Source: DASQZT01 sp963728965 (GTDB taxonomy: Bacteria > Acidobacteriota > Terriglobia > Bryobacterales > Bryobacteraceae). From it: a stretch of 64,000 bases of DNA. A program made the translations under genes and the position numbers. Every line of letters begins with the position of its first letter. Positions within the stretch are counted from its first letter, which is position 1. Positions 1 through 7,868 of the stretch are shown here, piece by piece. The stretch is taken from NCBI GenBank assembly GCA_963728965.1, contig CAVSMH010000002.1:124001-188000 (forward strand), in the 5' to 3' direction. Below the pieces are notes generated by a model, which worked only from the letters and a program-made list of their open reading frames with translations, was not told the origin of the DNA and ran no database searches.

Positions 1-1
1 G

Positions 2-604
2 AAGCGCCATCTCATTAGTGAGGAAAACTCCGGCGTGGTCCACGGGATTTTTGTGATCGATTGGGACGGCGACGGGCGCGACGAAATCCTCACCGCCAGT
101 TTCGGCGGGATTCATCTATTCAAGCTGGACAGGAACGGACGCTGGAGTCGTACCGAAATCGTAAAGGGCGATCCCGCCCCCTGGCCCAAATGCGGTTCGA
201 GCGATATTGCTGTCGGCCGACTCGCGAAGGCCCGCTTCCTGGCAGCGATCGAGCCCTGGCATGGCAACCAGGTCGTGGTCTATCGCAAATCACGGGGAAG
301 CTGGCAGCGCCACGTCATCGACGATTCCCTGGTGGACGGCCACACCATCGTGACTGCGGACTTCAACCGCGACGGGCTCGATGAAATCGTCGCCGGCTAC
401 CGTGGGAAGGGCCGTAGTGTGTACCTGTACTCGGCCGCCACGCCCGGGGGCGAGCATTGGACGCGCGCGACGCTCGATGACGGCGGTATGGCGGCCGCCG
501 CCTGCGCCGCGCCCGACCTGAACCGGGACGGCCGCCCCGACATCGTTTGCATCGGCAGCGCCACCGCCAATTTGAAGTGGTACGAGAACACCGCGCGCCC
601 GTAG
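2..604 (+). CDS. FG-GAP/VCBS repeat protein, C-terminal part
   Basis: The reading frame is open from base 2 and ends at the TAG at 602-604, so the start lies upstream of the window. Three calcium-binding-like repeats of the form D-x-D/N-x-D-G-x-x-D/E are visible (DWDGDGRDEI, DFNRDGLDEI, DLNRDGRPDI). This is the signature of FG-GAP/VCBS beta-propeller blades. Such proteins are normally exported and bind calcium and surface or glycan partners. No catalytic domain is visible in this part. Codon use matches the neighbours. The next gene is convergent. Confidence 0.8.
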   Translation, partial: KRHLISEENSGVVHGIFVIDWDGDGRDEILTASFGGIHLFKLDRNGRWSRTEIVKGDPAPWPKCGSSDIAVGRLAKARFLAAIEPWHGNQVVVYRKSRGSWQRHVIDDSLVDGHTIVTADFNRDGLDEIVAGYRGKGRSVYLYSAATPGGEHWTRATLDDGGMAAAACAAPDLNRDGRPDIVCIGSATANLKWYENTARP

Positions 605-629
605 CACGTCCGGCTGCGCGTGAGATGGC

Positions 630-658
630 GGGCAGGCGGCCGGAGTAACCGTCTGCCC
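630..658. terminator. Hairpin between convergent genes
   Basis: The arms GGGCAGGCGG (630-639) and CCGTCTGCCC (649-658) pair at 9 of 10 positions around a 9-nt loop. The hairpin lies between the ends of two convergent genes, so it could terminate both. There is no T-run. A very similar stem occurs at 13040-13073, so it may also be a dispersed repeat. Confidence 0.45.
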
Positions 659-675
659 ACCGATACCGGTGCCTT

Positions 676-1203
676 TCAGCCGGCCTGTTTGCGGCTCCAT
701 TCGCGGATGGTGCGCACCTCCGTCTCCGGAATGTGCAGGTACTTCAGGAACTCCTCGTGCTCTTCCGGCGCCGATTGCTCGAACTGTGTATGCCAGCGGT
801 GCATGTCGGCGTCGGAGAACCCCGAAGCCCGCATGATTTCGACCCACTTTTCTTTCGTCATTTCTTTTTCTCTCGTCAGTTTGTCGCTCGTCTGGAGCAG
901 ACGGCCGATCGCCCGTTGATGTTCTCGCAGCCGCTCGACCTCCCCGGTGAGGCTGGCCAGCCTGCGGCGCAGAATCTCGACGAAATCGCTCGAAGGGCGA
1001 TTCAGAATCCCGCGGATATCGTCCAGCGTAAGACCCGCCGCCCGATACCCGACGATCTGCTTCAGGCGGTGGAGGTCGCCCTCGCCATACACGCGGTAAT
1101 TCGAGTCCGTGCGCCGCGAAGCGCGCAGCAGGCCCAATGATTCGTAGTACAGCACCGTGCTGCGGCTGATGCCGGCGGCCCGACCGATGGTGGTAACCGT
1201 CAT
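676..1203 (-). CDS. MerR-family transcriptional regulator
   Basis: This 175-residue regulator has a MerR-type winged helix at the N-terminus (TIGRAAGISRSTVLYYESLGLL, residues ~5-26, shown here in part: STVLYYESLGLL), followed by YRVYGEGDLHRLKQI and a long coiled-coil dimerisation helix (~75-115). The C-terminal ~60 residues (EKWVEIMRASGFSDADMHRW) form the small effector-type domain seen in many MerR regulators without metal-binding cysteines, so an organic ligand is more likely than a metal. I chose the ATG at 1203 because the frame upstream encodes no MerR sequence and GGAG precedes this ATG. It is probably autoregulated from the promoter at 1217-1247. Confidence 0.88.
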   Translation of the reverse strand: MTVTTIGRAAGISRSTVLYYESLGLLRASRRTDSNYRVYGEGDLHRLKQIVGYRAAGLTLDDIRGILNRPSSDFVEILRRRLASLTGEVERLREHQRAIGRLLQTSDKLTREKEMTKEKWVEIMRASGFSDADMHRWHTQFEQSAPEEHEEFLKYLHIPETEVRTIREWSRKQAG

Positions 1204-1216
1204 AGCTCCTCTCTTG

Positions 1217-1247
1217 ACTCTCAACCCTGAAGCCGTAGACGGGTCAA
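1217..1247 (-). promoter_or_regulatory. MerR-type promoter with 19-bp spacer
   Basis: On the minus strand TTGACC (1247-1242) is followed by a 19-bp spacer and GAGAGT (1222-1217). The spacer is flanked by inverted ACCC/GGGT arms. An overlong 19-bp spacer spanned by a dyad is the classic arrangement of promoters twisted open by MerR proteins. It sits 14 nt upstream of the MerR start, so autoregulation is the simplest reading. Confidence 0.55.
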
Positions 1248-1331
1248 GGGTTTTCTTGGCCGCGGCGCGAGGAAGGGCGGCGCCGGCCACGGACTTCCGG
1301 TCTCCATTTCCGAACTTGTTAAAATCGTGGT

Positions 1332-2342
1332 TTGCCCGACCTTCTAGTATCGGTGGTCATCCCCACCCTGGCCGCTGACGCGCGCCTGCGCGAATGCGTG
1401 GAATCGCTCGGGCGGCAGACGCGGCGGGATTTTGAAGTGATCGTCATCGACAACAGCGGCCAGGGGCTGGTGCGGCGCAACGCCTCCGCTCCCGGTGCGC
1501 GGGTGATCGAAAACTCGCACAACGCCGGGTTTGGCGGCGCCATCAACCAGGGATGGATGGCGTCCGCCGCGCCGTACGTGGCCACTTTGAACGACGATGC
1601 GGCGGCGGATCCGGGCTGGCTTGAAGCCCTCCTCGCCGCCCTGGAGCGGCGCCCCGATGCCGGCATGTGCGCGTCGCAGGTGCGCCTGTTCGGCGAGGAC
1701 CGGCTGGACTCGGCCGGCATGCTCGTGGCCGGCGATGCCAGCAGCAAGCAGCGCGGACACGGCAGGCCGCCCGAAGATTTCCCGGTCGCCGAAGAGATCC
1801 TCTTTCCCAGCGGCTCGGCGGCCCTCTACCGCCGCGCCATGCTGGACGATATCGGCGGCTTCGACGCGCGCTTCTTTCTCTATTGCGAAGATACCGACCT
1901 TGGCCTGCGCGCGCGGTGGGCTGGCTGGAAGTGCCTTTACGTGCCCGATGCCGTCGTTCAGCATCACTATTCGCATTCGGCCGGAGATGCGTCGCCGCTC
2001 AAGGCCTACTATGTGGAGCGCAACCGGCTGTTCGTGCTGGCCAAGAATTTTCCGGCACGGATGTTGTGGCTCGCGCCTTTTGCGACGCTGGCCCGCTACC
2101 TCTGGCACGGCTGGTATCTGCTGCAGAACACCGGAGCCGCCGCACGGTTCCGAGCCGGCGGCCACGCCGGTCCCAAGATGGCTTGGTACGCGATTCGCGC
2201 TCACGCCGCGCTGCTCGGCAATGCCCGCCGGCTGTGGGGGCAGCGCCGCGCCATTCGCGCTCGTGCTCGCATCACGCCTTCCGTGTTCCGCCATCTCATC
2301 CGCTGTCACGCCATCAGCGCCAGGAAGGTCGCCCTGTTGTGA
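1332..2342 (+). CDS. Glycosyltransferase family 2, rhamnosyltransferase-like
   Basis: This 336-residue GT-A protein begins VSVVIPTLAADARLRECVESL and carries the GT2 features of this subgroup: the NxxNxGFGGAIN-like segment (SHNAGFGGAINQGW), the acidic NDDA motif for metal and nucleotide sugar, and FFLYCEDTDLGLRAR with the catalytic ED. A C-terminal amphipathic/hydrophobic stretch (MLWLAPFATLARYLWHGWYL) probably associates with the inner membrane. It likely transfers a deoxyhexose such as rhamnose during surface polysaccharide assembly; the sugar is inferred. The start is a TTG with no strong Shine-Dalgarno. It overlaps the next gene through TGATG. Confidence 0.85.
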   Translation: MPDLLVSVVIPTLAADARLRECVESLGRQTRRDFEVIVIDNSGQGLVRRNASAPGARVIENSHNAGFGGAINQGWMASAAPYVATLNDDAAADPGWLEALLAALERRPDAGMCASQVRLFGEDRLDSAGMLVAGDASSKQRGHGRPPEDFPVAEEILFPSGSAALYRRAMLDDIGGFDARFFLYCEDTDLGLRARWAGWKCLYVPDAVVQHHYSHSAGDASPLKAYYVERNRLFVLAKNFPARMLWLAPFATLARYLWHGWYLLQNTGAAARFRAGGHAGPKMAWYAIRAHAALLGNARRLWGQRRAIRARARITPSVFRHLIRCHAISARKVALL

Positions 2343-3082
2343 TGCGCCCGTCCGGACCCGACTCGCTGCTCATCATTGTGCCCTGCTTTAACGAAGAAGG
2401 CGCGGTGAGCGATGTAGTCCGTGCCGTCCGCACGCACGTCCCTGGCATCCCCGTTCTCGTCATCGACGACTGTTCGGTAGATGGGACGATCTCCGTCGCG
2501 CGCACGGCGGGCGCCGAAGTCCTGGCTTTGCCCCATCATCTCGGGCTCGGCGGATGCGTGCAGGCGGGTTACAAACTGGCCCGCGAGCTCGGCTTCCAGT
2601 ATGTCATCCGAGTGGATGGCGATGGCCAGCACGATCCGCGCGACATTCCCCGCATCTTCGACCGGCTCAAGTCCAGCGGATGCGAAATGGTCATCGGCTC
2701 GCGGTTTGTCAGCGAAAACGGCGCCCGCACCAGCGTCACGCGTTCGCTCGGCATCGCCTTTTTCCGCGCCGTGCTGCGGCCGATCCTGGGCAAGCCGGTA
2801 CACGACCCCACGTCCGGCTTCGTCGGCGTAAGCCGTCAGGCGCTCGATGTGTTCGGCCGCAGCTTTCCGCTCGAGTATCCCGAGATCGAAGCCCTGGTGG
2901 TGCTTCAGCGCAAGCGGTTCCGCTTCGAGGAGGTCCCTTGTAAAATGCGCCCCCGCACCACCGGCCGTTCGTCCATCACCGCTCTTAAATCCCTCTACTA
3001 TATTGCCCATGTCCTGCTGGGGGTTTTCGTCAATGTATTGAAATCGCGGCCACGCTACAAACCCCCACGGGAGGATAAATGA
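2342..3082 (+). CDS. Glycosyltransferase family 2, dolichol-phosphate-mannose-synthase-like
   Basis: This is a 246-residue GT2 of the DPM1/polyprenyl-phosphate glycosyltransferase group. It has IIVPCFNEEGAVSDVV at the N-terminus, VIDDCSVDGT, the DGDGQHDP metal/nucleotide motif (~95-102) and the DPTSGFVGVSRQAL acceptor-loop region. It would load a sugar onto an undecaprenyl-phosphate carrier for later use by a membrane transferase. The ATG at 2342 overlaps the upstream stop (TGATG), implying translational coupling. The small DUF2304 membrane protein that follows is a frequent partner of this family. No transmembrane segments are evident here, so membrane tethering may come from that partner. 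Confidence 0.88.
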   Translation: MRPSGPDSLLIIVPCFNEEGAVSDVVRAVRTHVPGIPVLVIDDCSVDGTISVARTAGAEVLALPHHLGLGGCVQAGYKLARELGFQYVIRVDGDGQHDPRDIPRIFDRLKSSGCEMVIGSRFVSENGARTSVTRSLGIAFFRAVLRPILGKPVHDPTSGFVGVSRQALDVFGRSFPLEYPEIEALVVLQRKRFRFEEVPCKMRPRTTGRSSITALKSLYYIAHVLLGVFVNVLKSRPRYKPPREDK

Positions 3083-3432
3083 ACAGCCTGCTCAACGTCA
3101 CAACCGTCCTCAGCATTCTTCTTTTGTTCGTGGTGCTCGTTTCGGTGCGCCGCGCCCACATCCGCGTGGAGTATTCGGTAAGCTGGCTGCTTGCGGCGGC
3201 GGTCATGCTGCTGCTCTCGCGGGCGCGCCCGGTGCTCGAGTACGTCACCAGCCACACCGGCATTCCCGATACGCCATTGACACTCTTTCTGGCCATGGGC
3301 AGCGTGTTCCTGATGATGTTTTTCCGTTTCTCGATCATCGTTTCGCACCTGCGCGACGACAATATCGCCCTCGCGCAGCGGGTCGCCATTCTCGAGTACC
3401 ACATCCGGAGCCTCTCGCAGCATGAAAGCTAA
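3079..3432 (+). CDS. DUF2304 membrane protein
   Basis: This 117-residue protein has three predicted membrane helices (about 7-24, 35-50 and 70-92) and a charged C-terminal helix. It fits DUF2304, a small family almost always encoded beside DPM-type glycosyltransferases. The start ATG overlaps the upstream stop (ATGA). By gene order it probably anchors or assists the preceding transferase. A biochemical function is not known for the family. Confidence 0.82.
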   Translation: MNSLLNVTTVLSILLLFVVLVSVRRAHIRVEYSVSWLLAAAVMLLLSRARPVLEYVTSHTGIPDTPLTLFLAMGSVFLMMFFRFSIIVSHLRDDNIALAQRVAILEYHIRSLSQHES

Positions 3433-5170
3433 AATCCGCGAGAAACGGGCGCGGGCCATGACTGTCGCGACCTCAGGGCGCGGCTCGGGGACGCCCCGCT
3501 GGCCCTGGCTGGCGGGCGCCGCGGCCGCCTTGCTAGCCGTCTTCTGGGCTTATGCGCCCGCGCTCCACGGCGAATTTCTGTTCGACGATTATGTGTTTCC
3601 ATTTGCCCTGCCGAATGCCTCGGCGGGCTTGGGCGCATGGCTGGGCAACGTCCGCCCCGTGCTTTATTTCACCTACTGGATCAACGCGCGGATCTCTGCG
3701 GACGACCCGTTCTCCTTCCACGTGGTGAACGTTCTCATTCACTTCCTGGCCGCCGGCCTCATCTTTTTCATCCTCCGTCGCCTTCTCGAATGGGCCCGCT
3801 ACGCGCCCAGGCGCCGCGACCTTCTGGCCGGTTTTGGAGCGGCTCTCTTCCTGTTGCATCCCGTGCAGACCGAAGCAGTCGCCTACCTGGCCGGCCGCTC
3901 CGAGTCGTTGAGTGTCATGCTGTTCCTGGCATCCTATGCCGTGTTCCTGTACCGCCGGGACACGGCCGTCAGCTGGCGCATCGTGGCCGCTGTCCTGGCG
4001 CTGTTCGGGCTCGCGCTGCTCTCCAAGGAGCACACCGTGGTGCTGCCCGCGCTGCTCCTGCTAACCGATTACTGGTGGAACCCCGGATTTTCGACGCGCG
4101 GCATCCGCGCCAACTGGCGGCTCTATGCCCCCATGGCGGTGGGCGCGCTGGCCGGCCTGGCCTTCTATTGGCGGCTCATCACGAGCGCCGAAAGCGCCGG
4201 GTTCGGCATGAAGGACTTCACCTGGTATCAATATTTCTTCACTCAGTGCCGCGCCCTGTTTATCTATCTCGGGGAGTTCATCCTGCCGGTCCATCAGAAC
4301 GCCGATTGGAATTTCCCCATCTCGAAGACGATTCTCGACCGCGGGGCGCTGTTCGGCCTTCTGGCTCTGGCTGCGATGGCCGCCGTGGCGTGGCTGTACC
4401 GCCGGCGCTTTCCGCTCGCCACCTTCGGCTTCTTCACCTTCCTGCTGCTGATGGCGCCTACGTCGTCGGTCCTGCCCATCCGCGACGCCATCGCCGAACG
4501 CCGCCTCTACCTGGGCATGCTCGGCCTGTTGCTGGTGCTCGTGGACGTTGCCGGACGCGTCCCGCTTCGGTCCAAAGCCCTGGCTGCAACCTGCGCCGTC
4601 ATCGCCCTTGTTGCCGCGGGAGCCACTCGCGCCCGCGCCGCCGTATGGAGCGATGCGGTCGCTCTCTGGCAGGACACGGCTCGCAAGTCGCCAGATAAGG
4701 CCCGTGTGCGATTTCAACTCGGCTTCACGTATTCCGAACGCGGGCGCCCGGACCTCGCCATCGCCGAGTTCGAAAAGACGGCGCAGCTTAAGCCCCCCTC
4801 CTGGATGAAGTACAACCTGCTGGTTGACTGGGCGTTGGCCTACAACGCCGAGGGCCAATACCCACAGGCGCTCGCCCGGCTCCAGGAAGCCAAAGCGATC
4901 GATGCGACCGCCCACATCTACTCGCAAATCGGAATGGTCTATGCCGAAGAAGGCCAATGGAGCGCAGCTCTCGAGGCGCTTGCAGCAGCAGAAAGGCTCG
5001 ACCCCGGCTTTGCCATGATTTACGTATATCGCGGCAACATCCTGATCAACACCAACCGGTCGGCGGAGGCCATTCCCCAATACCAGCGCGCGCTCTCGCT
5101 CGACCCCACTCTGCAGGAAGCCAGCCGGAACCTGCTGCGGGCCCAGCAGATCCTTCGCGGCAAGCGTTGA
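3422..5170 (+). CDS. TPR-fused GT-C membrane glycosyltransferase (TMTC-like)
   Basis: This 582-residue protein has an N-terminal polytopic membrane region (~30-400) with a GT-C-type first loop (FLFDDYVF, acidic DD) and the LLHPVQTEAVAYLAGRSE segment. The latter is shared with TMTC/PMT-like O-mannosyltransferases (HPVHTEAV..GR). The C-terminal ~170 residues are three or four TPR repeats (RFQLGFTYSERGRPDLAIAEF and following). Together this is the bacterial counterpart of eukaryotic TMTC proteins and would use a polyprenyl-linked sugar to glycosylate exported protein or glycan. It overlaps DUF2304 by 11 nt. An internal ATG at 3458 is an alternative start. Confidence 0.85.
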   Translation: MKAKIREKRARAMTVATSGRGSGTPRWPWLAGAAAALLAVFWAYAPALHGEFLFDDYVFPFALPNASAGLGAWLGNVRPVLYFTYWINARISADDPFSFHVVNVLIHFLAAGLIFFILRRLLEWARYAPRRRDLLAGFGAALFLLHPVQTEAVAYLAGRSESLSVMLFLASYAVFLYRRDTAVSWRIVAAVLALFGLALLSKEHTVVLPALLLLTDYWWNPGFSTRGIRANWRLYAPMAVGALAGLAFYWRLITSAESAGFGMKDFTWYQYFFTQCRALFIYLGEFILPVHQNADWNFPISKTILDRGALFGLLALAAMAAVAWLYRRRFPLATFGFFTFLLLMAPTSSVLPIRDAIAERRLYLGMLGLLLVLVDVAGRVPLRSKALAATCAVIALVAAGATRARAAVWSDAVALWQDTARKSPDKARVRFQLGFTYSERGRPDLAIAEFEKTAQLKPPSWMKYNLLVDWALAYNAEGQYPQALARLQEAKAIDATAHIYSQIGMVYAEEGQWSAALEALAAAERLDPGFAMIYVYRGNILINTNRSAEAIPQYQRALSLDPTLQEASRNLLRAQQILRGKR

Positions 5171-5171
5171 C

Positions 5172-6275
5172 ATGCGGATCGGCATCAACGCCTTGTACCT
5201 GATTCCGGGCGGCGTCGGCGGCACCGAAATCTACCTTCGCAGCCTGCTCGCCGCGCTCGCCGCCATCGATCGAACCAATCGCTACTTCGTCTTCACCAAT
5301 TCCGAAACCGGTCCCGACCTGGTTCCCAAGGCGCCCAACTTCGCCGCCGTACCGCAACCCGTGCACGCTGCCTCCCGCCCCGCCCGTATTGTTTGGGAGC
5401 AGTGCGCCCTGCCGCTTGGCGTGCTCCGGCGGGGCCTCGACGTACTGCTGAATCCCGGCTTCACCGCGCCGCTTCTGTGCTCGTGCCCGCAGGTGACCGT
5501 GTTCCACGACCTCCAGCACAAACGCCATCCCGAATACTTCCGCTGGTTCGACCTGCCCGCGTGGCAATTTTTTCTCTTCTGGTCCGCCCAGGTGTCGCGG
5601 CTGTTGCTGGCCGATTCCGAAGCGACGGCCCGCGATCTGTTTCACTTCTACCGCTTGCCAGCATCCAAGATCCGCATCGCTCCCTTGGGGGTGGATCCGG
5701 TGTTTTTCGAAGTGGCGCGACGCCGGCGTCCCGAGCGTTTTCTGCTGGCGGTTTCCACGCTGCATCCCCACAAGAACGTGGACGGCCTCTTGCGCGCCTT
5801 CGCCCTCTTTCGGCGCAATCATCCCGAGTTCCGCCTGGTGGTCTCCGGCATTCACGGCTTCGCTTCGGGGCCGCTGCACGCGCTGCGCGAGTCGCTGGGC
5901 CTCGCCGCGGCCGTCGATTTCCCGGGGTGGATTGCGCGCGAAGATCTCTACGACCTGTACGCCCGCGCCTGGGCATTCGTGTATCCCACCCTATTTGAGG
6001 GCTTCGGCATGCCGATTCTGGAAGCGCTGGCGGCCGGAGTGCCGTCGGCTTGCTCCGGCATCGAGCCGCTTTCCAGCATCGCCGGCGACGCCGCCCTGTC
6101 ATTCAACCCGCACGCTCCCGGCGCCATCGTGGAAGCCCTCGAACGCATCGCCGGAGATAGCGATCTCTGCGCCCGTTTGGCTCACGCGGGTCCACTCCGG
6201 GCGGCCGCGTTCTCCTGGCAGGCCACCGCCCGCGCCACGCTCGACGCCCTGCTCTCCGCCCGCGCGGCCGCGTGA
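5172..6275 (+). CDS. Glycosyltransferase family 4 (group 1)
   Basis: This 367-residue GT-B protein has an N-terminal acceptor half beginning MRIGINALYLIPGGVGGTEIYL and a donor half with VSTLHPHKNVDGLLRAF and the E-x7-E motif PTLFEGFGMPILEALAAGVP. That motif binds the nucleotide sugar in retaining GT4 enzymes. It starts one base after the upstream TGA. It closes the five-gene glycan operon (1332-6275) and faces the convergent USP gene. The transferred sugar cannot be told from sequence. Confidence 0.9.
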   Translation: MRIGINALYLIPGGVGGTEIYLRSLLAALAAIDRTNRYFVFTNSETGPDLVPKAPNFAAVPQPVHAASRPARIVWEQCALPLGVLRRGLDVLLNPGFTAPLLCSCPQVTVFHDLQHKRHPEYFRWFDLPAWQFFLFWSAQVSRLLLADSEATARDLFHFYRLPASKIRIAPLGVDPVFFEVARRRRPERFLLAVSTLHPHKNVDGLLRAFALFRRNHPEFRLVVSGIHGFASGPLHALRESLGLAAAVDFPGWIAREDLYDLYARAWAFVYPTLFEGFGMPILEALAAGVPSACSGIEPLSSIAGDAALSFNPHAPGAIVEALERIAGDSDLCARLAHAGPLRAAAFSWQATARATLDALLSARAAA

Positions 6276-6320
6276 CCCGGCGGCTCTCCGGACGGACAAC
6301 GCTCGCCGGGCGGACCTCCG

Positions 6321-7172
6321 CTAAGTGGACGAAGCCGGCGGCCCGGGGACGCTGAGGACCGGGCAGGGAGCGTGCCGGACCGCTCGAATCGTCGTCGTCC
6401 CCAACACCATGCCCTCGAAGAACCGGCGCCGCGGAGAGCCGATCACCAGCAGATCGCACGGCTGTTCGGTGGCAAGGCGCACGATCTCGCCCGCGGCGTC
6501 GCCTTGGCGCACCAGTTCGCGGATGTCGCAGCGGGCGCGGTTTTCCGCGCCGATCCACGCACACAGGTTGGATATGGCCGCGGTAGCCTGGCCTTCGTTC
6601 ACGTGCAGCGCTGTTACCCTGGCATCGAAAGCGGCGGCGATCTCCACGGCAGCGCCGAGCGCGGCCCGCGATGCCGCCGAATCGCTCACCGCGGCGACAA
6701 TGTGGCGGATGGGTCCCTGCGGTGCGGCGCGCACGGTCAGCACCGGAATCGGAATCTCGCGCAATACGCGTTCGGCCACCGAGCCGAGCATCCAACGGTT
6801 CCACCCGCTGCGGCCATGCGTTCCGATCGCGATCAATCCCGCCCGCGTGGCCTCCGCTAACTGGCGGATCGCGTCCACAGGCAGCGCCTCGATCACGCGC
6901 GATTCCACCCGCGGGTTATGCGGACCCAGTGTGGAAGCGACGAATTCTTCGAGCATCCGCCCGGCCTGGGCGATGGCTTCGCGGAATTCGCCCTCCAACT
7001 CGGCGGCGCGAGCCTGGGTGAAATATGGCGGCGCCTCGAACCAGTCGGCGTACGCGGCGATGAGGCGCGAATGCATGCCGCCGGCGATCAGCGCTGCCTG
7101 CCGAAGCGCGTGCGCGGAAAGTTCGCTGAAGTCTACTGGGGCAAGGATCGTATCCAAACTCGAGGTCTGCAT
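6321..7172 (-). CDS. Tandem universal stress protein (two UspA domains)
   Basis: This 283-residue protein has two UspA domains. Domain 1 starts at DTILAPVDFSELSAHALRQA and ends with IAIGTHGRSGWNRWMLGSVA. Domain 2 starts near IRHIVAAVSDSAASRAAL and ends with VIGSPRRRFFEGMVLGTTTI. The first domain keeps the G-x2-G-x9-G-S/T ATP loop. In the second it is degenerate, with SPRRR in place of THGRSG, so nucleotide binding there is doubtful. USPs of this double type are cytoplasmic ATP-binding stress proteins. It is monocistronic. Confidence 0.9.
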   Translation of the reverse strand: MQTSSLDTILAPVDFSELSAHALRQAALIAGGMHSRLIAAYADWFEAPPYFTQARAAELEGEFREAIAQAGRMLEEFVASTLGPHNPRVESRVIEALPVDAIRQLAEATRAGLIAIGTHGRSGWNRWMLGSVAERVLREIPIPVLTVRAAPQGPIRHIVAAVSDSAASRAALGAAVEIAAAFDARVTALHVNEGQATAAISNLCAWIGAENRARCDIRELVRQGDAAGEIVRLATEQPCDLLVIGSPRRRFFEGMVLGTTTIRAVRHAPCPVLSVPGPPASST

Positions 7173-7224
7173 GACGGCTCCACCGTTGAGGATGCAGTTG
7201 CTGCGAACGGAGTGACAGCGCGCC

Positions 7225-7641
7225 TTACCGGCGCGGTCCGCCGCGCCACACCGGCCGGCCGGATTCGTCGCGAAGCCGGATGGTCTTGTCCGCGGCGGGT
7301 AGCGTCACCGTCGCGGCGAAGAGACCGTTTGCCGTTTTGTACGCCTTCACCACGATCTCGTCGCCCACCTTGGGGTTGAAGTCCTGCGCCATGAGGTAGC
7401 GCATCGAGCCCAGGTAAACACTGGCCTCTTCGCTGGCCGTCTTCACGGTGACCGAGGGCATGCCTTGACCGGGGACGAGTTGGACTTTGCTCACCTTGCC
7501 CTTCAGTTCCACCCGCGTTTCCGGCGCCGCCATGCCGAAGCCGCAACATCCAGGGCCGCGGCCCATCTGCGCAAGCAGGGGCACGCGGCTTCCCAAAACG
7601 GCCAGCAGGGCGAGGATCACGAACGTGAGTCTGTGTCCCAT
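7225..7641 (-). CDS. Small exported protein of unknown function
   Basis: I do not recognise a named family. The 138-residue product has a signal peptide (MGHRLTFVILALLAVLGSRV, cleavage near LLAQ), a Gly/Cys-rich linker (GRGPGCCGFGM) and a mostly beta domain beginning VELKGKVSKVQLVPGQGMPS. The beta pattern resembles small OB-fold-like exported proteins; this is a fold guess only. The two adjacent cysteines could bind metal or be oxidised. The ATG at 7641 is the only start that gives a signal peptide directly. It is preceded at 7713-7728 by a sigma-54-type promoter and lies divergent to the kinase/sigma-54-activator pair, so it is the likely target of that system. Confidence 0.7.
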   Translation of the reverse strand: MGHRLTFVILALLAVLGSRVPLLAQMGRGPGCCGFGMAAPETRVELKGKVSKVQLVPGQGMPSVTVKTASEEASVYLGSMRYLMAQDFNPKVGDEIVVKAYKTANGLFAATVTLPAADKTIRLRDESGRPVWRGGPRR

Positions 7642-7712
7642 CTCATCACCTCGGCCCGCGGCCGGCAAGGCGCGAGCATCGGCCCGTGCCGCCGCGGCCT
7701 CCTCTTTGCCCT

Positions 7713-7728
7713 TGCATGACAGGTGCCG
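7713..7728 (-). promoter_or_regulatory. Sigma-54 (-24/-12) promoter
   Basis: The minus strand reads CGGCACCTGTCATGCA, with GG and GC separated by exactly 10 nt. This matches the consensus TGGCAC-N5-TTGCA at 9 of 11 defined positions. Transcription would start near 7702, giving a leader of about 60 nt before the small exported gene. The sigma-54-dependent response regulator encoded at 9091-10434 is the obvious activator. Confidence 0.55.
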
Positions 7729-7768
7729 CGTGTAACGTGTTGGATTGCGGAGTCTTCGGAAGCCGGCG

Positions 7769-7817
7769 GGCGCAAAGTTTGCGCCGAGGGCCGGGACTAG
7801 TACGCAAAATTTGCACC
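7769..7817. promoter_or_regulatory. Two palindromic activator sites
   Basis: Site 1 (7769-7785) is the perfect dyad GGCGCAAAGTTTGCGCC. Site 2 (7801-7817) is TACGCAAAATTTGCACC and matches site 1 at 13 of 17 positions. Their centres are 32 bp apart, about three helical turns, so both face the same side of the DNA. They lie roughly 75 and 107 bp upstream of the expected start of the sigma-54 promoter, which is where an NtrC-type activator binds. Confidence 0.55.
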
Positions 7818-7868
7818 GGTGCTCGTAACCGGAGCCTGCGGCACGCATCTCTTGATTCGGACATTGCG

